Positions 1-6,336 of a stretch of 7,739 nt of DNA are shown here, in pieces. The translations under genes and the position numbers were made by a program. Positions within the stretch are counted from its first letter, which is position 1; every line of letters starts with the position of its first letter. The stretch spans positions 279-8,017 of the forward strand of contig DIUO01000042.1 in assembly GCA_002422365.1 (NCBI GenBank), in the 5' to 3' direction. The notes beneath the pieces were generated by a model. The model searched no databases, was not told where the DNA came from, and was given only the letters and a program-made list of their open reading frames with translations. This DNA comes from Proteobacteria bacterium UBA6156. GTDB taxonomy: Bacteria > Pseudomonadota > Alphaproteobacteria > UBA2136 > UBA6156.

Positions 1-846
1 GCCGAATTTACGCGCCAGACGCCGCTGGACCTGCGGCTGGTGATGGCGTTGGCCGGCGAGCGCGACCTGAACGCGCGGGAACTTCAGATTGTGGAAAAAC
101 TGCGGATTGACCGGGGCGAGGGATTGTTTTCCGACATGCTGTATGCCCTTACGCGTAAGAGCTTCCCCAGCCGCCAGGCCAAGCTGCTGTGGGGCGAAAT
201 CGGCGACCACCGCAAAAAACTTTCTACGGTATTGCACCGCGACCCCGGGGTGGCGCTGGCGGCGCACGATTATCTGGTGAATGTAAGTGGGCTGCTGAAG
301 ACGGCGGGGCTGATTGAGGAGCAGAAATTCCAGGCGTTGGCCACCGTGGCCAGCCGCGACGGCCTGACCGGGCTGTATGACAAAACCACCTTTGCGCGCA
401 TGCTGGAAGACGAGCTGGCGCGGCAAGCGCGCTTTGGCCGCCCAGTAACGCTGGTGATGATTGATATTGACCACTTTAAGCTGCTGAACGACACCCACGG
501 CCATGCCGACGGCGACGTGGTGCTGGCGCAGGTGGCCGAGCTGATACGCCAGCAAGCGCGCAGCACCGACAGCTGCGGGCGTTTTGGCGGCGAAGAATTT
601 GCGGTGGTGCTGCCCGAGGTGGATACTCATGCCGGTACGCTGCTGGCCGAGCGCATCCGCGCGGCGGTGGAGCAAGGGTTTGTGGGCACCCCCTACAACG
701 TGACCGTGAGTGTGGGGGTGGCCACCGGCAACAGCGGCGTGAAGGCGGATGATTTAGTGCGTGCCGCCGATGCGGCGCTGTATGAGGCCAAGCGCGGCGG
801 GCGCAATTGCGTGCGGGTGGCTAAGGAAATTGTGACCACTGTTTGA
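1..846 (+). CDS. GGDEF-domain diguanylate cyclase, 5' end outside the window
   Basis: The protein should make cyclic di-GMP from two GTP. The reading frame is open back to base 1, so the gene almost certainly starts upstream. The GTG/ATG pair at 40-45 has no ribosome binding site and is not a convincing start. Counting codons from base 1, about 115 residues of helix-rich, unrecognised sequence precede a GGDEF domain at about 118-280. That domain begins with DGLTGLYD and has the metal-binding segment IDIDHFK (about 154-160). The active-site signature GGEEF is at 196-200. An RSTD motif at 187-190, five residues before it, matches the RxxD product-inhibition I-site. Enzymatic activity with feedback inhibition is therefore likely. 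No membrane segment is visible in the part present. The gene ends at TGA 844-846 and converges on recJ. The N-terminal input domain was not identified. Confidence 0.93.
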   Translation, partial: AEFTRQTPLDLRLVMALAGERDLNARELQIVEKLRIDRGEGLFSDMLYALTRKSFPSRQAKLLWGEIGDHRKKLSTVLHRDPGVALAAHDYLVNVSGLLKTAGLIEEQKFQALATVASRDGLTGLYDKTTFARMLEDELARQARFGRPVTLVMIDIDHFKLLNDTHGHADGDVVLAQVAELIRQQARSTDSCGRFGGEEFAVVLPEVDTHAGTLLAERIRAAVEQGFVGTPYNVTVSVGVATGNSGVKADDLVRAADAALYEAKRGGRNCVRVAKEIVTTV

Positions 847-862
847 CATTGCCAAGCGCACC

Positions 863-988
863 GAACTCTACTGGAGAGCGGTGCTTTTTGATTTTTCCTT
901 GCCCCTGCGCTCCGCATGTACTGGTTTGTACACTTGCGGTGCTCGCGTCTGCGGAGAAAATCAAAAATCCCTCGCTCCCAGCGAGTTC
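863..988. repeat. 126-bp imperfect inverted repeat in convergent intergenic region
   Basis: The left and right halves pair in register over the whole element. GAACTC (863-868) pairs with GAGTTC (983-988). CTGG (871-874) pairs with CCAG (978-981). GAGCG (876-880) pairs with CGCTC (973-977). TTTTTGATTTT (885-895) pairs with AAAATCAAAAA (957-967). CTCCGCA (910-916) pairs with TGCGGAG (950-956). The apex holds a smaller hairpin, TGTAC (917-921) with GTACA (928-932). Loops and bulges are asymmetric, with 14 unpaired bases at 896-909. The right arm also contains a self-contained small hairpin at 971-985. The element begins 16 bases after the GGDEF stop codon. It could be a dispersed palindromic element, a structured 3' UTR or a processed transcript end. 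The pairing is read directly from the bases; the role is unknown. Confidence 0.75.
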
Positions 989-1003
989 CTATCCTCTAAC
1001 AAA

Positions 1004-1022
1004 CACCAGCCTGCGGCTGGTG
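1004..1022 (-). terminator. Hairpin terminator downstream of recJ, possibly bidirectional
   Basis: CACCAGCC (1004-1011) and GGCTGGTG (1015-1022) form a perfect 8-bp stem with a 3-base loop. On the minus strand it follows the recJ stop codon by 12 bases and runs into TTTGTTAG, a modest U-rich tail. On the plus strand it is followed by CAATTTTTG, so it may also stop transcription arriving from the GGDEF gene. Confidence 0.6.
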
Positions 1023-1034
1023 CAATTTTTGAAA

Positions 1035-2858
1035 TTATAGGTTTTCGTGGGCGTCTTTGACGTGGACGTCGATGAGTGGTTTGCCGTTGAAGGTGCGGGG
1101 TTTGGCGGTGATGGCGAGAGTGAGGGCGCGGCCGTTGCTGTTGGCCAGCAGCGGGCCTAAGGGGCTGTTCATGGCGCCAAAGCAAATGGCATCCAGGTTG
1201 GTCTGGCCGGTGGGGCAAGAAAGGCGGAGTTTCAGATGTTCCTGCGCGGCGCCCACCGGGCGGGCGTAGGTGATGCGGGCGCCACTCAAGGCCAGCACAG
1301 GCTCCGGGTTGCCGGGCCCAAAGGGCGCCAGTTGCTGCATGGCGGCGCAGAGAATGGGGGTGAGGCCAGCCGGGTTAGTGGTGGCGTCGATGGTCAGGTG
1401 TGGGGCCAGGCGGTGGCTCAGCGGCAGGTGAGCTTCTTCTGTGCGGGCGGCCAGCTGCTGGTGCAGGGCTTGGTTCAGCTGCAGGCGGAAGGCAGCGAGG
1501 TTAGGACCTTCCAGCGTGACCCCCGCCGCCATGGCGTGGCCGCCGCCGGAAAGGAAGGTGGCCTTGGCGGCCTGCACGGCGGCACCCAAATTCAGGCCAT
1601 GAATGCTGCGGCCCGAGCCCTTGAGGTGGCCGTTGCTGTCTGTCCCCAGTATGAACGTGGGGCGATTGAATTGCTCCTTAATGCGTGCGGCCACAATGCC
1701 GACGATGCCGGGGTGCCAGCTTTCGTGGTGCAGAACCAGCGCCAGGGTGTCTTCGGTGAAGGCCTCTTCGGCCTGCTGGCGGGCCTGGGCAAGGATGGTT
1801 TTCTCCATGCCCTGACGCTGCTGGTTGAGGGTGTTGAGGGTTTCGGCAAAGGGGTAGGCGCTGGCGTCGTCTTCCGCCAGCAGCAGGTTCAGGGCGGCTT
1901 GGGCGCTGTCGATTCTCCCCGCCGCATTCAGGCGCGGGGCCAGGCTGAAACCGAGGGACATGGCGGAGATGTCGTCCTTCACACCCGCCACGCTGGCCAG
2001 GGCAGCCAGGCCGCGGTGCTGCCAGGTGGCCAGCTGTTGCAGGCCGCGCGCCACCAGAATGCGGTTGGTGCCGGTCAGCTGCATCACGTCGGCTACCGTG
2101 GCAAGTGCCACAAGGTCCAGCAGGTGAATCAGGTTGGGTTCGTTGTGGGTTTGGAAGAAGCCGGATTCTCGCAGGTGCTTATTGAGGGCCATGAGCAGGT
2201 AAAAGACCACGCCGCTGCCGCAGAGGTTCTGGAGCTCGGATGTATCGTCCGCCCGGTGGGGATTAAGGATGGCCACCGCTGGTGGTAACGCGCCCTCCGG
2301 CTGGTGGTGGTCGGTGACGAGGACATCCATGCCGAGCGCCGCCGCGCGGGCCAGGGCGGCGTGGGCGGTGGTGCCGGTATCCACCGTAATAAGCAGTTGG
2401 GTGCCTTGCTTGTGCAGCGCCTCCATGGCCGCAGGCGTGGGGCCGTAGCCTTCGGTCAGGCGGTCGGGGATGTACAGCAGCGGCTGCACGCCCAGCTGGC
2501 GCAGGTAGCGGGTGAGGATGGCGGTGGCGCAGGTGCCGTCGACATCATAATCTCCGAAAATGGCGATGGTTTCGTTGGTGGTGAGGGCGGCGGCAAGGCG
2601 CGCCACTGCCGCGGGCATACCGACCAAAGTGGCGGGGTTGGGAAGGGCCTTCAGGTTGGGGGCAAGGAAGGCGGTGGCCAGCGGCCCTTCGGTGTAGCCC
2701 CGCGCGGCCAGAATGGCGGCGGTGGGTGCGGGCAAGCCCGTCGCCTGCGCCAGCGCCGCGCCCAGCCGGTAGGCGCTGGAAGCCGGATTGGGCATGTGCC
2801 AGCGCTGGCCAAGCGCAGAGAGCTTTATTGTGGCGGGCTGAGCGAAGGCGGGCTGCAT
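1035..2858 (-). CDS. recJ: Single-stranded-DNA-specific exonuclease RecJ
   Basis: RecJ is the 5'-3' single-strand exonuclease of recombinational repair and mismatch repair, acting in the cytoplasm with metal ions. All expected landmarks of the 607-residue protein are present. The DHH domain has motif I GDYDVDGT (102-109), motif II VDTG (159-162), motif III TDHHQP (182-187) and motif IV LVALATVADV (249-258). The signature LAPRLNAAGRI lies at 306-316. The DHHA1 domain shows GSGRSIHGLNL (414-424) and SGGGHAMAAG (437-446). The OB-fold region carries APFGPGNPEP (511-520). Length is typical of bacterial RecJ. The ATG at 2858 gives a protein with a short extra N-terminal stretch; Met22 is an alternative start. 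No strong Shine-Dalgarno sequence is visible for either. The phasin terminator lies only 17 bases upstream of the start codon. Confidence 0.97.
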   Translation of the reverse strand: MQPAFAQPATIKLSALGQRWHMPNPASSAYRLGAALAQATGLPAPTAAILAARGYTEGPLATAFLAPNLKALPNPATLVGMPAAVARLAAALTTNETIAIFGDYDVDGTCATAILTRYLRQLGVQPLLYIPDRLTEGYGPTPAAMEALHKQGTQLLITVDTGTTAHAALARAAALGMDVLVTDHHQPEGALPPAVAILNPHRADDTSELQNLCGSGVVFYLLMALNKHLRESGFFQTHNEPNLIHLLDLVALATVADVMQLTGTNRILVARGLQQLATWQHRGLAALASVAGVKDDISAMSLGFSLAPRLNAAGRIDSAQAALNLLLAEDDASAYPFAETLNTLNQQRQGMEKTILAQARQQAEEAFTEDTLALVLHHESWHPGIVGIVAARIKEQFNRPTFILGTDSNGHLKGSGRSIHGLNLGAAVQAAKATFLSGGGHAMAAGVTLEGPNLAAFRLQLNQALHQQLAARTEEAHLPLSHRLAPHLTIDATTNPAGLTPILCAAMQQLAPFGPGNPEPVLALSGARITYARPVGAAQEHLKLRLSCPTGQTNLDAICFGAMNSPLGPLLANSNGRALTLAITAKPRTFNGKPLIDVHVKDAHENL

Positions 2859-2875
2859 AAGGGTATTCTTACCAC

Positions 2876-2901
2876 AAAAAAGCCGCCCGGGGGCGGCTTT
2901 T
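2876..2901 (-). terminator. Strong intrinsic terminator of the phasin gene
   Basis: On the minus strand GCCGCC, a short C/G loop and GGCGGC form a stem flanked by AAAA and followed by six T residues (2881 down to 2876). It lies 17 bases after the phasin stop codon. The plus strand also ends in four T residues, so the structure is near-symmetric. It is only 17 bases before the recJ start codon. Confidence 0.88.
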
Positions 2902-2918
2902 ACGTTTGGCTACAGCGG

Positions 2919-3374
2919 TTATTTGCTGCTGGACTTGGTGCTGCCGGTGGTGCCGGTCATGGACTTGCTCCATTCCATGGTCTGGCTCATCTGCTGCGAG
3001 ATGATGTCGGTGCACTTGGCTTGACTCTTCTGCCATTGGGTGGCGATTTCCTGTGCCATGCTCTGCGCTTTTTCGGCATTGCGCTTTTGCATTTCGGTCT
3101 GCTTGCTCATGTACTCTTCAACACCCTTGGTGGAAGAGAGTTCGCGCATGGCTTCCACGCAGTCTTCCATGGTGCTTTGGGCATATTTGAATTGCTTTTC
3201 GGTGCAGGCGGCGACGGTGTCGGTCATGATGTTGCCGACCTGTTTCATGCACTCCAGGCTTTGCTTGCTGGTGGTCATGGCGCTGCTCCAGTCGAACATC
3301 TTCTGCATGTTCTGCTGCAGTGTCTGGGTGTATTGGGTGGGGTCGAACATCTTGGAGAAGTCGGTAGTGAACAT
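2919..3374 (-). CDS. Phasin family protein (PHA granule-associated)
   Basis: Phasins are small amphipathic helical proteins that coat polyhydroxyalkanoate granules in the cytoplasm and influence granule number and size. This 151-residue protein fits by length, by an N-terminal segment resembling FSKMFDPTQYTQTLQQNMQKM, and by continuous heptad-like helices rich in Gln, Lys, Met and Ala. There is no signal peptide or membrane segment. The last 16 residues or so are a Ser/Thr/Gly/Lys-rich flexible tail, as in many phasins. Four cysteines (about positions 42, 57, 71 and 121) are unusual in such a protein. The ATG at 3374 has AAAGG eight bases upstream on the minus strand (3387-3383), which supports this start. 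No PHA synthase or depolymerase gene is in the window, so granule association is inferred from family resemblance. Confidence 0.8.
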   Translation of the reverse strand: MFTTDFSKMFDPTQYTQTLQQNMQKMFDWSSAMTTSKQSLECMKQVGNIMTDTVAACTEKQFKYAQSTMEDCVEAMRELSSTKGVEEYMSKQTEMQKRNAEKAQSMAQEIATQWQKSQAKCTDIISQQMSQTMEWSKSMTGTTGSTKSSSK

Positions 3375-3412
3375 GACAGGCGCCTTTATTGGGGGTTGTT
3401 ATTACTGCCCCC

Positions 3413-3441
3413 ACTTTGCGGCGGCTGCGGCGGGCTGTCAA
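3413..3441 (-). promoter_or_regulatory. Candidate phasin promoter
   Basis: On the minus strand a perfect TTGACA (3441-3436) is followed after 17 bases by CAAAGT (3418-3413), a weak -10 box. It would start transcription about 30 bases before the phasin ATG. The -35 match is strong and the -10 match is only three of six, so this is tentative. Confidence 0.35.
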
Positions 3442-3447
3442 CCCCTT

Positions 3448-3462
3448 TTGTGCAACACACAA
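3448..3462. promoter_or_regulatory. Small palindrome upstream of the phasin promoter
   Basis: TTGTG (3448-3452) and CACAA (3458-3462) are separated by five bases. The dyad sits just upstream of the candidate -35 box. Phasin genes are commonly controlled by PhaR-type repressors or similar regulators that bind TGC/GCA-containing dyads. This site has a GCA core but is not a clear match to the published CTGC-N-GCAG pattern. An operator role is speculative. Confidence 0.25.
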
Positions 3463-3498
3463 TGTATGATGTTTAGGTTGTTGCTTACGTCTGTAACA

Positions 3499-4833
3499 TC
3501 AGGGTTTGATGGAGGCGGTTTGGATTTTAGGGCGCTCTTTCGTTTTGACGACGGCGCGACGCGCGGCCGATTCCACGATGGTTTTTTCGATATGCTGCAC
3601 CTTGCTGGCGTATTGGGCTTTGGGCGCTTCGGTCATGTTCACGTTGGTCATGTACTCCGGCTTGGGGCTGAGCATGGAGGGGGCATTTTGCGTAGGTTCT
3701 TGCCAGCTGAGGCTGCCGGGCTGGCGCACCACCTGCCACATGCCGCTGGCAAAGCGGTTGGGCTCCAGGCTTTGGATGTTGATACCCATGCTGCCGCTGG
3801 CGACGTGTTCGGCCAGGGTATGCGCCGCACCGGCGGCATAGGCCGTGGCCCGGCCGCCCCAGCCCACGCCCACCACCACCCCGGGCAGCCCCGGCCAGGG
3901 GCCGAGGGCGGGGAGAAAGTCGGGCGTCAGCCACTCTTGCAGCGTGGCGCAGCGGGTGAGAACGGCCCCCGCCAACACCGGCACCAGCCGCGCCACATGC
4001 TGTTGCAGCGCGCTGATAAGCTGGCTGTTGGGGTTGATGTTGAAGGTGGCCTGGGCGGGGTCGTTCATGCCATCGTAATACAAGCTGACCTCGCGCGGGG
4101 CGGTGGGGACGAGGAACAGGTGGCCGCGCTCCAGCCGCTGGAGCAACAGCGGCAGCCCGTGCGGCTGCGCGGTTTGCAGCCCCATAACATGCCCGCGCGC
4201 CGGGCGCAGCGGCAGCGCCAGCCCCAAGGGAGGCAACACCCGCCGCAGCGCCCGCGCACTGGTGAAAATAATATGCCGCGCCTGCACGGTGCTGCCGTTT
4301 TCTAGAGTGAGCTGCGGGTGGTTGAGGTCGATGATGGATAACGAGGCGGGATTCATGGCCTGTTGCTTGATGTTGGCCTGTTTGACCGCGACGAACAGGC
4401 GCGCGAGAAGGTCGGGCGGGAGCATGGGAGCCTCCGCCCAGTGTTTGTGGCCTAAAGAGGCTTGGGACCAGGGGGATGGTGATTCGTGGTAGGTGACCGT
4501 TTCTCCGCCCAGGGCGTCGAGCATGGCTTCGGCGCGGAGTTTTTCGGCACGGCCCAGGGTGGTGGCAAGGTCGGAGGCTTCGGTGAGTGTCAGCGGGATT
4601 TCGACGCCGAAATGGTGTGCGGCGTTGCGCCAGCATTCCAGGCTGTGTTGGTACAAGGGGGCGAGCATGTCGTCTCCGCCGACCAGCATGAGCTCGGGGT
4701 TCGGAGGCGGGTTGAGGGGGGTGGCCTCGCCGGAGAGGAGGACATCGACCCCCCGTTGGTGTAACGCCAGCGCCGTGAGCAACGCTAAGGGGCCGCCGCC
4801 TATCACTAACGCCTGGGTTTGAAGTGCGCTCAT
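3499..4833 (-). CDS. DAO-family FAD-dependent oxidoreductase with C-terminal extension
   Basis: This 444-residue protein belongs to the FAD-dependent amine/amino-acid oxidase fold (DAO superfamily: glycine oxidase, sarcosine oxidase, D-amino-acid dehydrogenase). The N-terminus has the Rossmann motif ALVIGGGPLALLTALAL (about 8-24), with Ala in place of the third glycine. An acidic residue follows the second strand at E36. Near residues 303-345, a segment starting TPDFLPALGPWPGLPG and passing VGVGWGGRATAYAAGAAHTLAE matches the family's C-terminal FAD-contacting strand and helix. The typical fold ending (EPNRF, 357-361) is followed by about 83 extra residues, Pro/Gln/Lys/Arg-rich and probably disordered. 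The substrate cannot be told, and there is no attached folate-binding GCV_T domain. It is divergent from folD with 48 bases between the start codons. The ATG at 4833 lies immediately before the FAD motif, which supports it, although the ribosome binding site is weak. Confidence 0.82.
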   Translation of the reverse strand: MSALQTQALVIGGGPLALLTALALHQRGVDVLLSGEATPLNPPPNPELMLVGGDDMLAPLYQHSLECWRNAAHHFGVEIPLTLTEASDLATTLGRAEKLRAEAMLDALGGETVTYHESPSPWSQASLGHKHWAEAPMLPPDLLARLFVAVKQANIKQQAMNPASLSIIDLNHPQLTLENGSTVQARHIIFTSARALRRVLPPLGLALPLRPARGHVMGLQTAQPHGLPLLLQRLERGHLFLVPTAPREVSLYYDGMNDPAQATFNINPNSQLISALQQHVARLVPVLAGAVLTRCATLQEWLTPDFLPALGPWPGLPGVVVGVGWGGRATAYAAGAAHTLAEHVASGSMGINIQSLEPNRFASGMWQVVRQPGSLSWQEPTQNAPSMLSPKPEYMTNVNMTEAPKAQYASKVQHIEKTIVESAARRAVVKTKERPKIQTASIKP

Positions 4834-4844
4834 GACTCAACGTG

Positions 4845-4869
4845 GCTTGACAGGGCGCTGGCGTCAAGC
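4845..4869. promoter_or_regulatory. Perfect inverted repeat between divergent genes
   Basis: GCTTGAC (4845-4851) and GTCAAGC (4863-4869) are perfect inverted copies with 11 bases between them, in the 48-base gap between the oxidoreductase and folD start codons. Each half contains TTGAC on one strand, resembling back-to-back -35 boxes. The hexamers 17 bases away in either direction are poor -10 boxes. A shared operator for a dimeric regulator is the more plausible reading. Confidence 0.45.
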
Positions 4870-4881
4870 AAGGGTGCGGGA

Positions 4882-5775
4882 ATGAGTGATGCCACTGTGA
4901 CAACAAGGATTATGAGCGGCCTGCCGCTGCGCGACCATTTGCTGCACCAGGCAGCCGCAGTGGTGGCCGGGTTGGGTGTGCCGCTGCGCCTGTGCATTGT
5001 GCAGGTGGGCCACCATGCGCCGAGTGTGGTTTATATTCGGAACAAGTTGGCCGCCTGTGCCAAAGTGAAGATTAACGCCGAGGTGCTGCACCTGCACGAA
5101 AGCCAAGGTGAGCAAGCCCTGCACGCCACCCTGCGCGGCCTGGCGCATGAGCCTGATGTAACGGCTATATTGGTGCAGACGCCTTTGCCACGGGGGTGGG
5201 ATGTGCAAACCGCATTAGACCTGGTGCCTGCGGCGAAAGATGTGGATGGTTTGAGCCGTGACAGTGCGTTGCTGCGCGCCACCACACCCGAGGCCGTGCT
5301 GCTGCCTGCCACCCCCCTGGGGGTGATGCGCCTGCTGCGCGCGGCGGGTGTGAGCCTGCAAGGCACCCCCGTAGCGGTGGTGGGCAAAGGCATGGTGGTG
5401 GGGGGGCCGCTACGGCACCTGCTGGCCGAGGCCGGAGCCCAGGTGGTGGGGATTGATAAAGATACCCATAACCCCGCCGCACTGGCGCAAGCGTGCGATG
5501 TGCTGATTGCCGCCGCCGGTGTGCCGGAACTGATAACCGCCGCATGGGTAAAGCCCGGTGCAGTGGTGATTGATGTGGGCCTGACGCGTGAAGATGACCG
5601 CCTGCAAGGCGATGTGCAGCGCATGAGTGTGGAAGGTGTAGCCCGTGTGCTGACCCCCGTGCCCGGCGGTGTGGGGCCGATGACCGTGGCCAGCCTGATA
5701 ACCAACATTTGTGATGCCGCATGCCTGCAACTTGGGCGCCCGCGCCACGCCTGGAGTGTTGACGCGGCAGGTTGA
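4882..5775 (+). CDS. folD: Methylenetetrahydrofolate dehydrogenase/cyclohydrolase FolD
   Basis: FolD interconverts 5,10-methylene-THF, 5,10-methenyl-THF and 10-formyl-THF in the cytoplasm, supplying one-carbon units for purines and formyl-methionine. From this start the protein is 297 residues, normal for the family. The catalytic YIRNK (Y51, K55) corresponds to the family YxxxK motif. VQTPLP (98-103) and KDVDG (119-123) form the folate pocket. PATPLG (142-147) precedes the dinucleotide-binding domain, and TPVPGGVGPMTVA (258-270) is the C-terminal signature. The ATG at 4882 is preferred over the in-frame ATG at 4819 because AAGGG lies seven bases upstream (4870-4874) and the family N-terminus aligns here. 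The cofactor site is atypical: the usual GRS/GAS-NIVG reads GKGMVVG (168-174), and the usual basic CHSRT/HRFT stretch reads GIDKDTHN (190-197). The next gene begins about 40 bases later, which suggests co-transcription. Confidence 0.95.
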   Translation: MSDATVTTRIMSGLPLRDHLLHQAAAVVAGLGVPLRLCIVQVGHHAPSVVYIRNKLAACAKVKINAEVLHLHESQGEQALHATLRGLAHEPDVTAILVQTPLPRGWDVQTALDLVPAAKDVDGLSRDSALLRATTPEAVLLPATPLGVMRLLRAAGVSLQGTPVAVVGKGMVVGGPLRHLLAEAGAQVVGIDKDTHNPAALAQACDVLIAAAGVPELITAAWVKPGAVVIDVGLTREDDRLQGDVQRMSVEGVARVLTPVPGGVGPMTVASLITNICDAACLQLGRPRHAWSVDAAG

Positions 5776-5816
5776 GGGGGGCAGTGTAGGGGCTGGTTTC
5801 ACAACAGGTTATGATT

Positions 5817-6302
5817 ATGAGACATTTTTATGTGTTCTGGATAGTTACGGTAATAGTTACAGTGATGAGCCTGCCCCTGGCCTGGGCCGATGAGGTGACC
5901 CCCGGTGATGCGCCCGCAGGAGCGCCTGCCACAGCCCCCAGTGCCCCGGGTGGTTTGCCTGCCGGTGCTTTTGATGTGATTGACGCCGTGCGGGCGGAAA
6001 ATGGTGATGCCGACCTAGCTTATGTGCGCGCGGCCATGGCCCGGAACGAAGCCGCCATTGCCGCCGCCAAAGCCGTGCTGAAGACCAGCTATGATGCCGA
6101 AGTGCGCATGATGGCGGGCGACAGCATGAAGCTGCATGATACGGAGTTGAGAATATGGCAAAACTGGATGAGTTTGTATGGCCCCAACCCAGCCTATGCG
6201 CAGGAGGCCAAAGCCACCGCCGTGAGTGAGGTGACCGAAGCTATGGGGGTGACACCAAACGACACCGCTGCACCCAGCACTGCACTTACCCCGCAGCCTT
6301 AA
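5817..6302 (+). CDS. Exported protein with a divergent DUF305-like domain
   Basis: The ATG at 5817 is chosen because ACAGG ends eight bases before it; the in-frame ATG at 5811 would leave only two bases. The 161-residue product starts with a signal peptide (hydrophobic from about residue 4, AWA cleavage site before D25). An Ala/Pro/Gly-rich linker follows. Residues about 66-118 align without gaps to the DUF305 core of the next gene: YVRAAMARNEAAIAAAKAVL matches FLRGMIAHHRGAVDMARVQL, followed by a conserved D-A-x-V pattern and a Trp near the end of the last helix. The two adjacent histidines of DUF305 are replaced by Arg-Asn (76-77), so metal binding of the usual kind is unlikely. The C-terminus is Thr/Pro-rich. 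It lies 34 bases before the canonical DUF305 gene with no terminator between them. DUF305 descent is inferred by eye. The function is unknown. Confidence 0.78.
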   Translation: MRHFYVFWIVTVIVTVMSLPLAWADEVTPGDAPAGAPATAPSAPGGLPAGAFDVIDAVRAENGDADLAYVRAAMARNEAAIAAAKAVLKTSYDAEVRMMAGDSMKLHDTELRIWQNWMSLYGPNPAYAQEAKATAVSEVTEAMGVTPNDTAAPSTALTPQP

Positions 6303-6336
6303 GAAACGATACCTTTTTGAAGGAGGATTCACGTTG

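Noticed and set aside
28..40. Thirteen-base match between CCTGCGGCTGGTG at 28-40 and the hairpin at 1010-1022
   Set aside because: One copy is ordinary Leu-Arg-Leu-Val coding sequence and the other is half of a palindrome. Common codon usage explains the match.
40..846. Start of the GGDEF gene at the GTG/ATG at 40-45
   Set aside because: No ribosome binding site precedes it and the frame is open to base 1, so the gene is better treated as continuing upstream.
1236..2288. Long plus-strand open frame opposite recJ
   Set aside because: It is an antisense shadow of a well-supported GC-rich gene, with Gly/Gln/Val-rich sequence and no recognisable domain.
2304..4305. Plus-strand open frames of 390 and 421 residues across the recJ 5' end, the phasin and the oxidoreductase
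   Set aside because: They span several real genes on the other strand and their boundaries, with low-complexity composition typical of antisense frames in high-GC DNA.
4845..4880. TTGACA at 4847-4852 as the folD -35 box
   Set aside because: The hexamer 17 bases downstream is AAGGGT, which is a poor -10 box and overlaps the ribosome binding site.
4819..4881. Longer folD starting at ATG 4819
   Set aside because: It would overlap the start of the divergent oxidoreductase gene, has no ribosome site, and adds residues that FolD proteins lack. AAGGG is well placed for the ATG at 4882.
3527..4906. Minus-strand frame of 459 residues overlapping the oxidoreductase in another frame
   Set aside because: The sequence is Arg/Pro/Ala/His-rich with no domain, whereas the competing frame has a clear FAD-binding fold.
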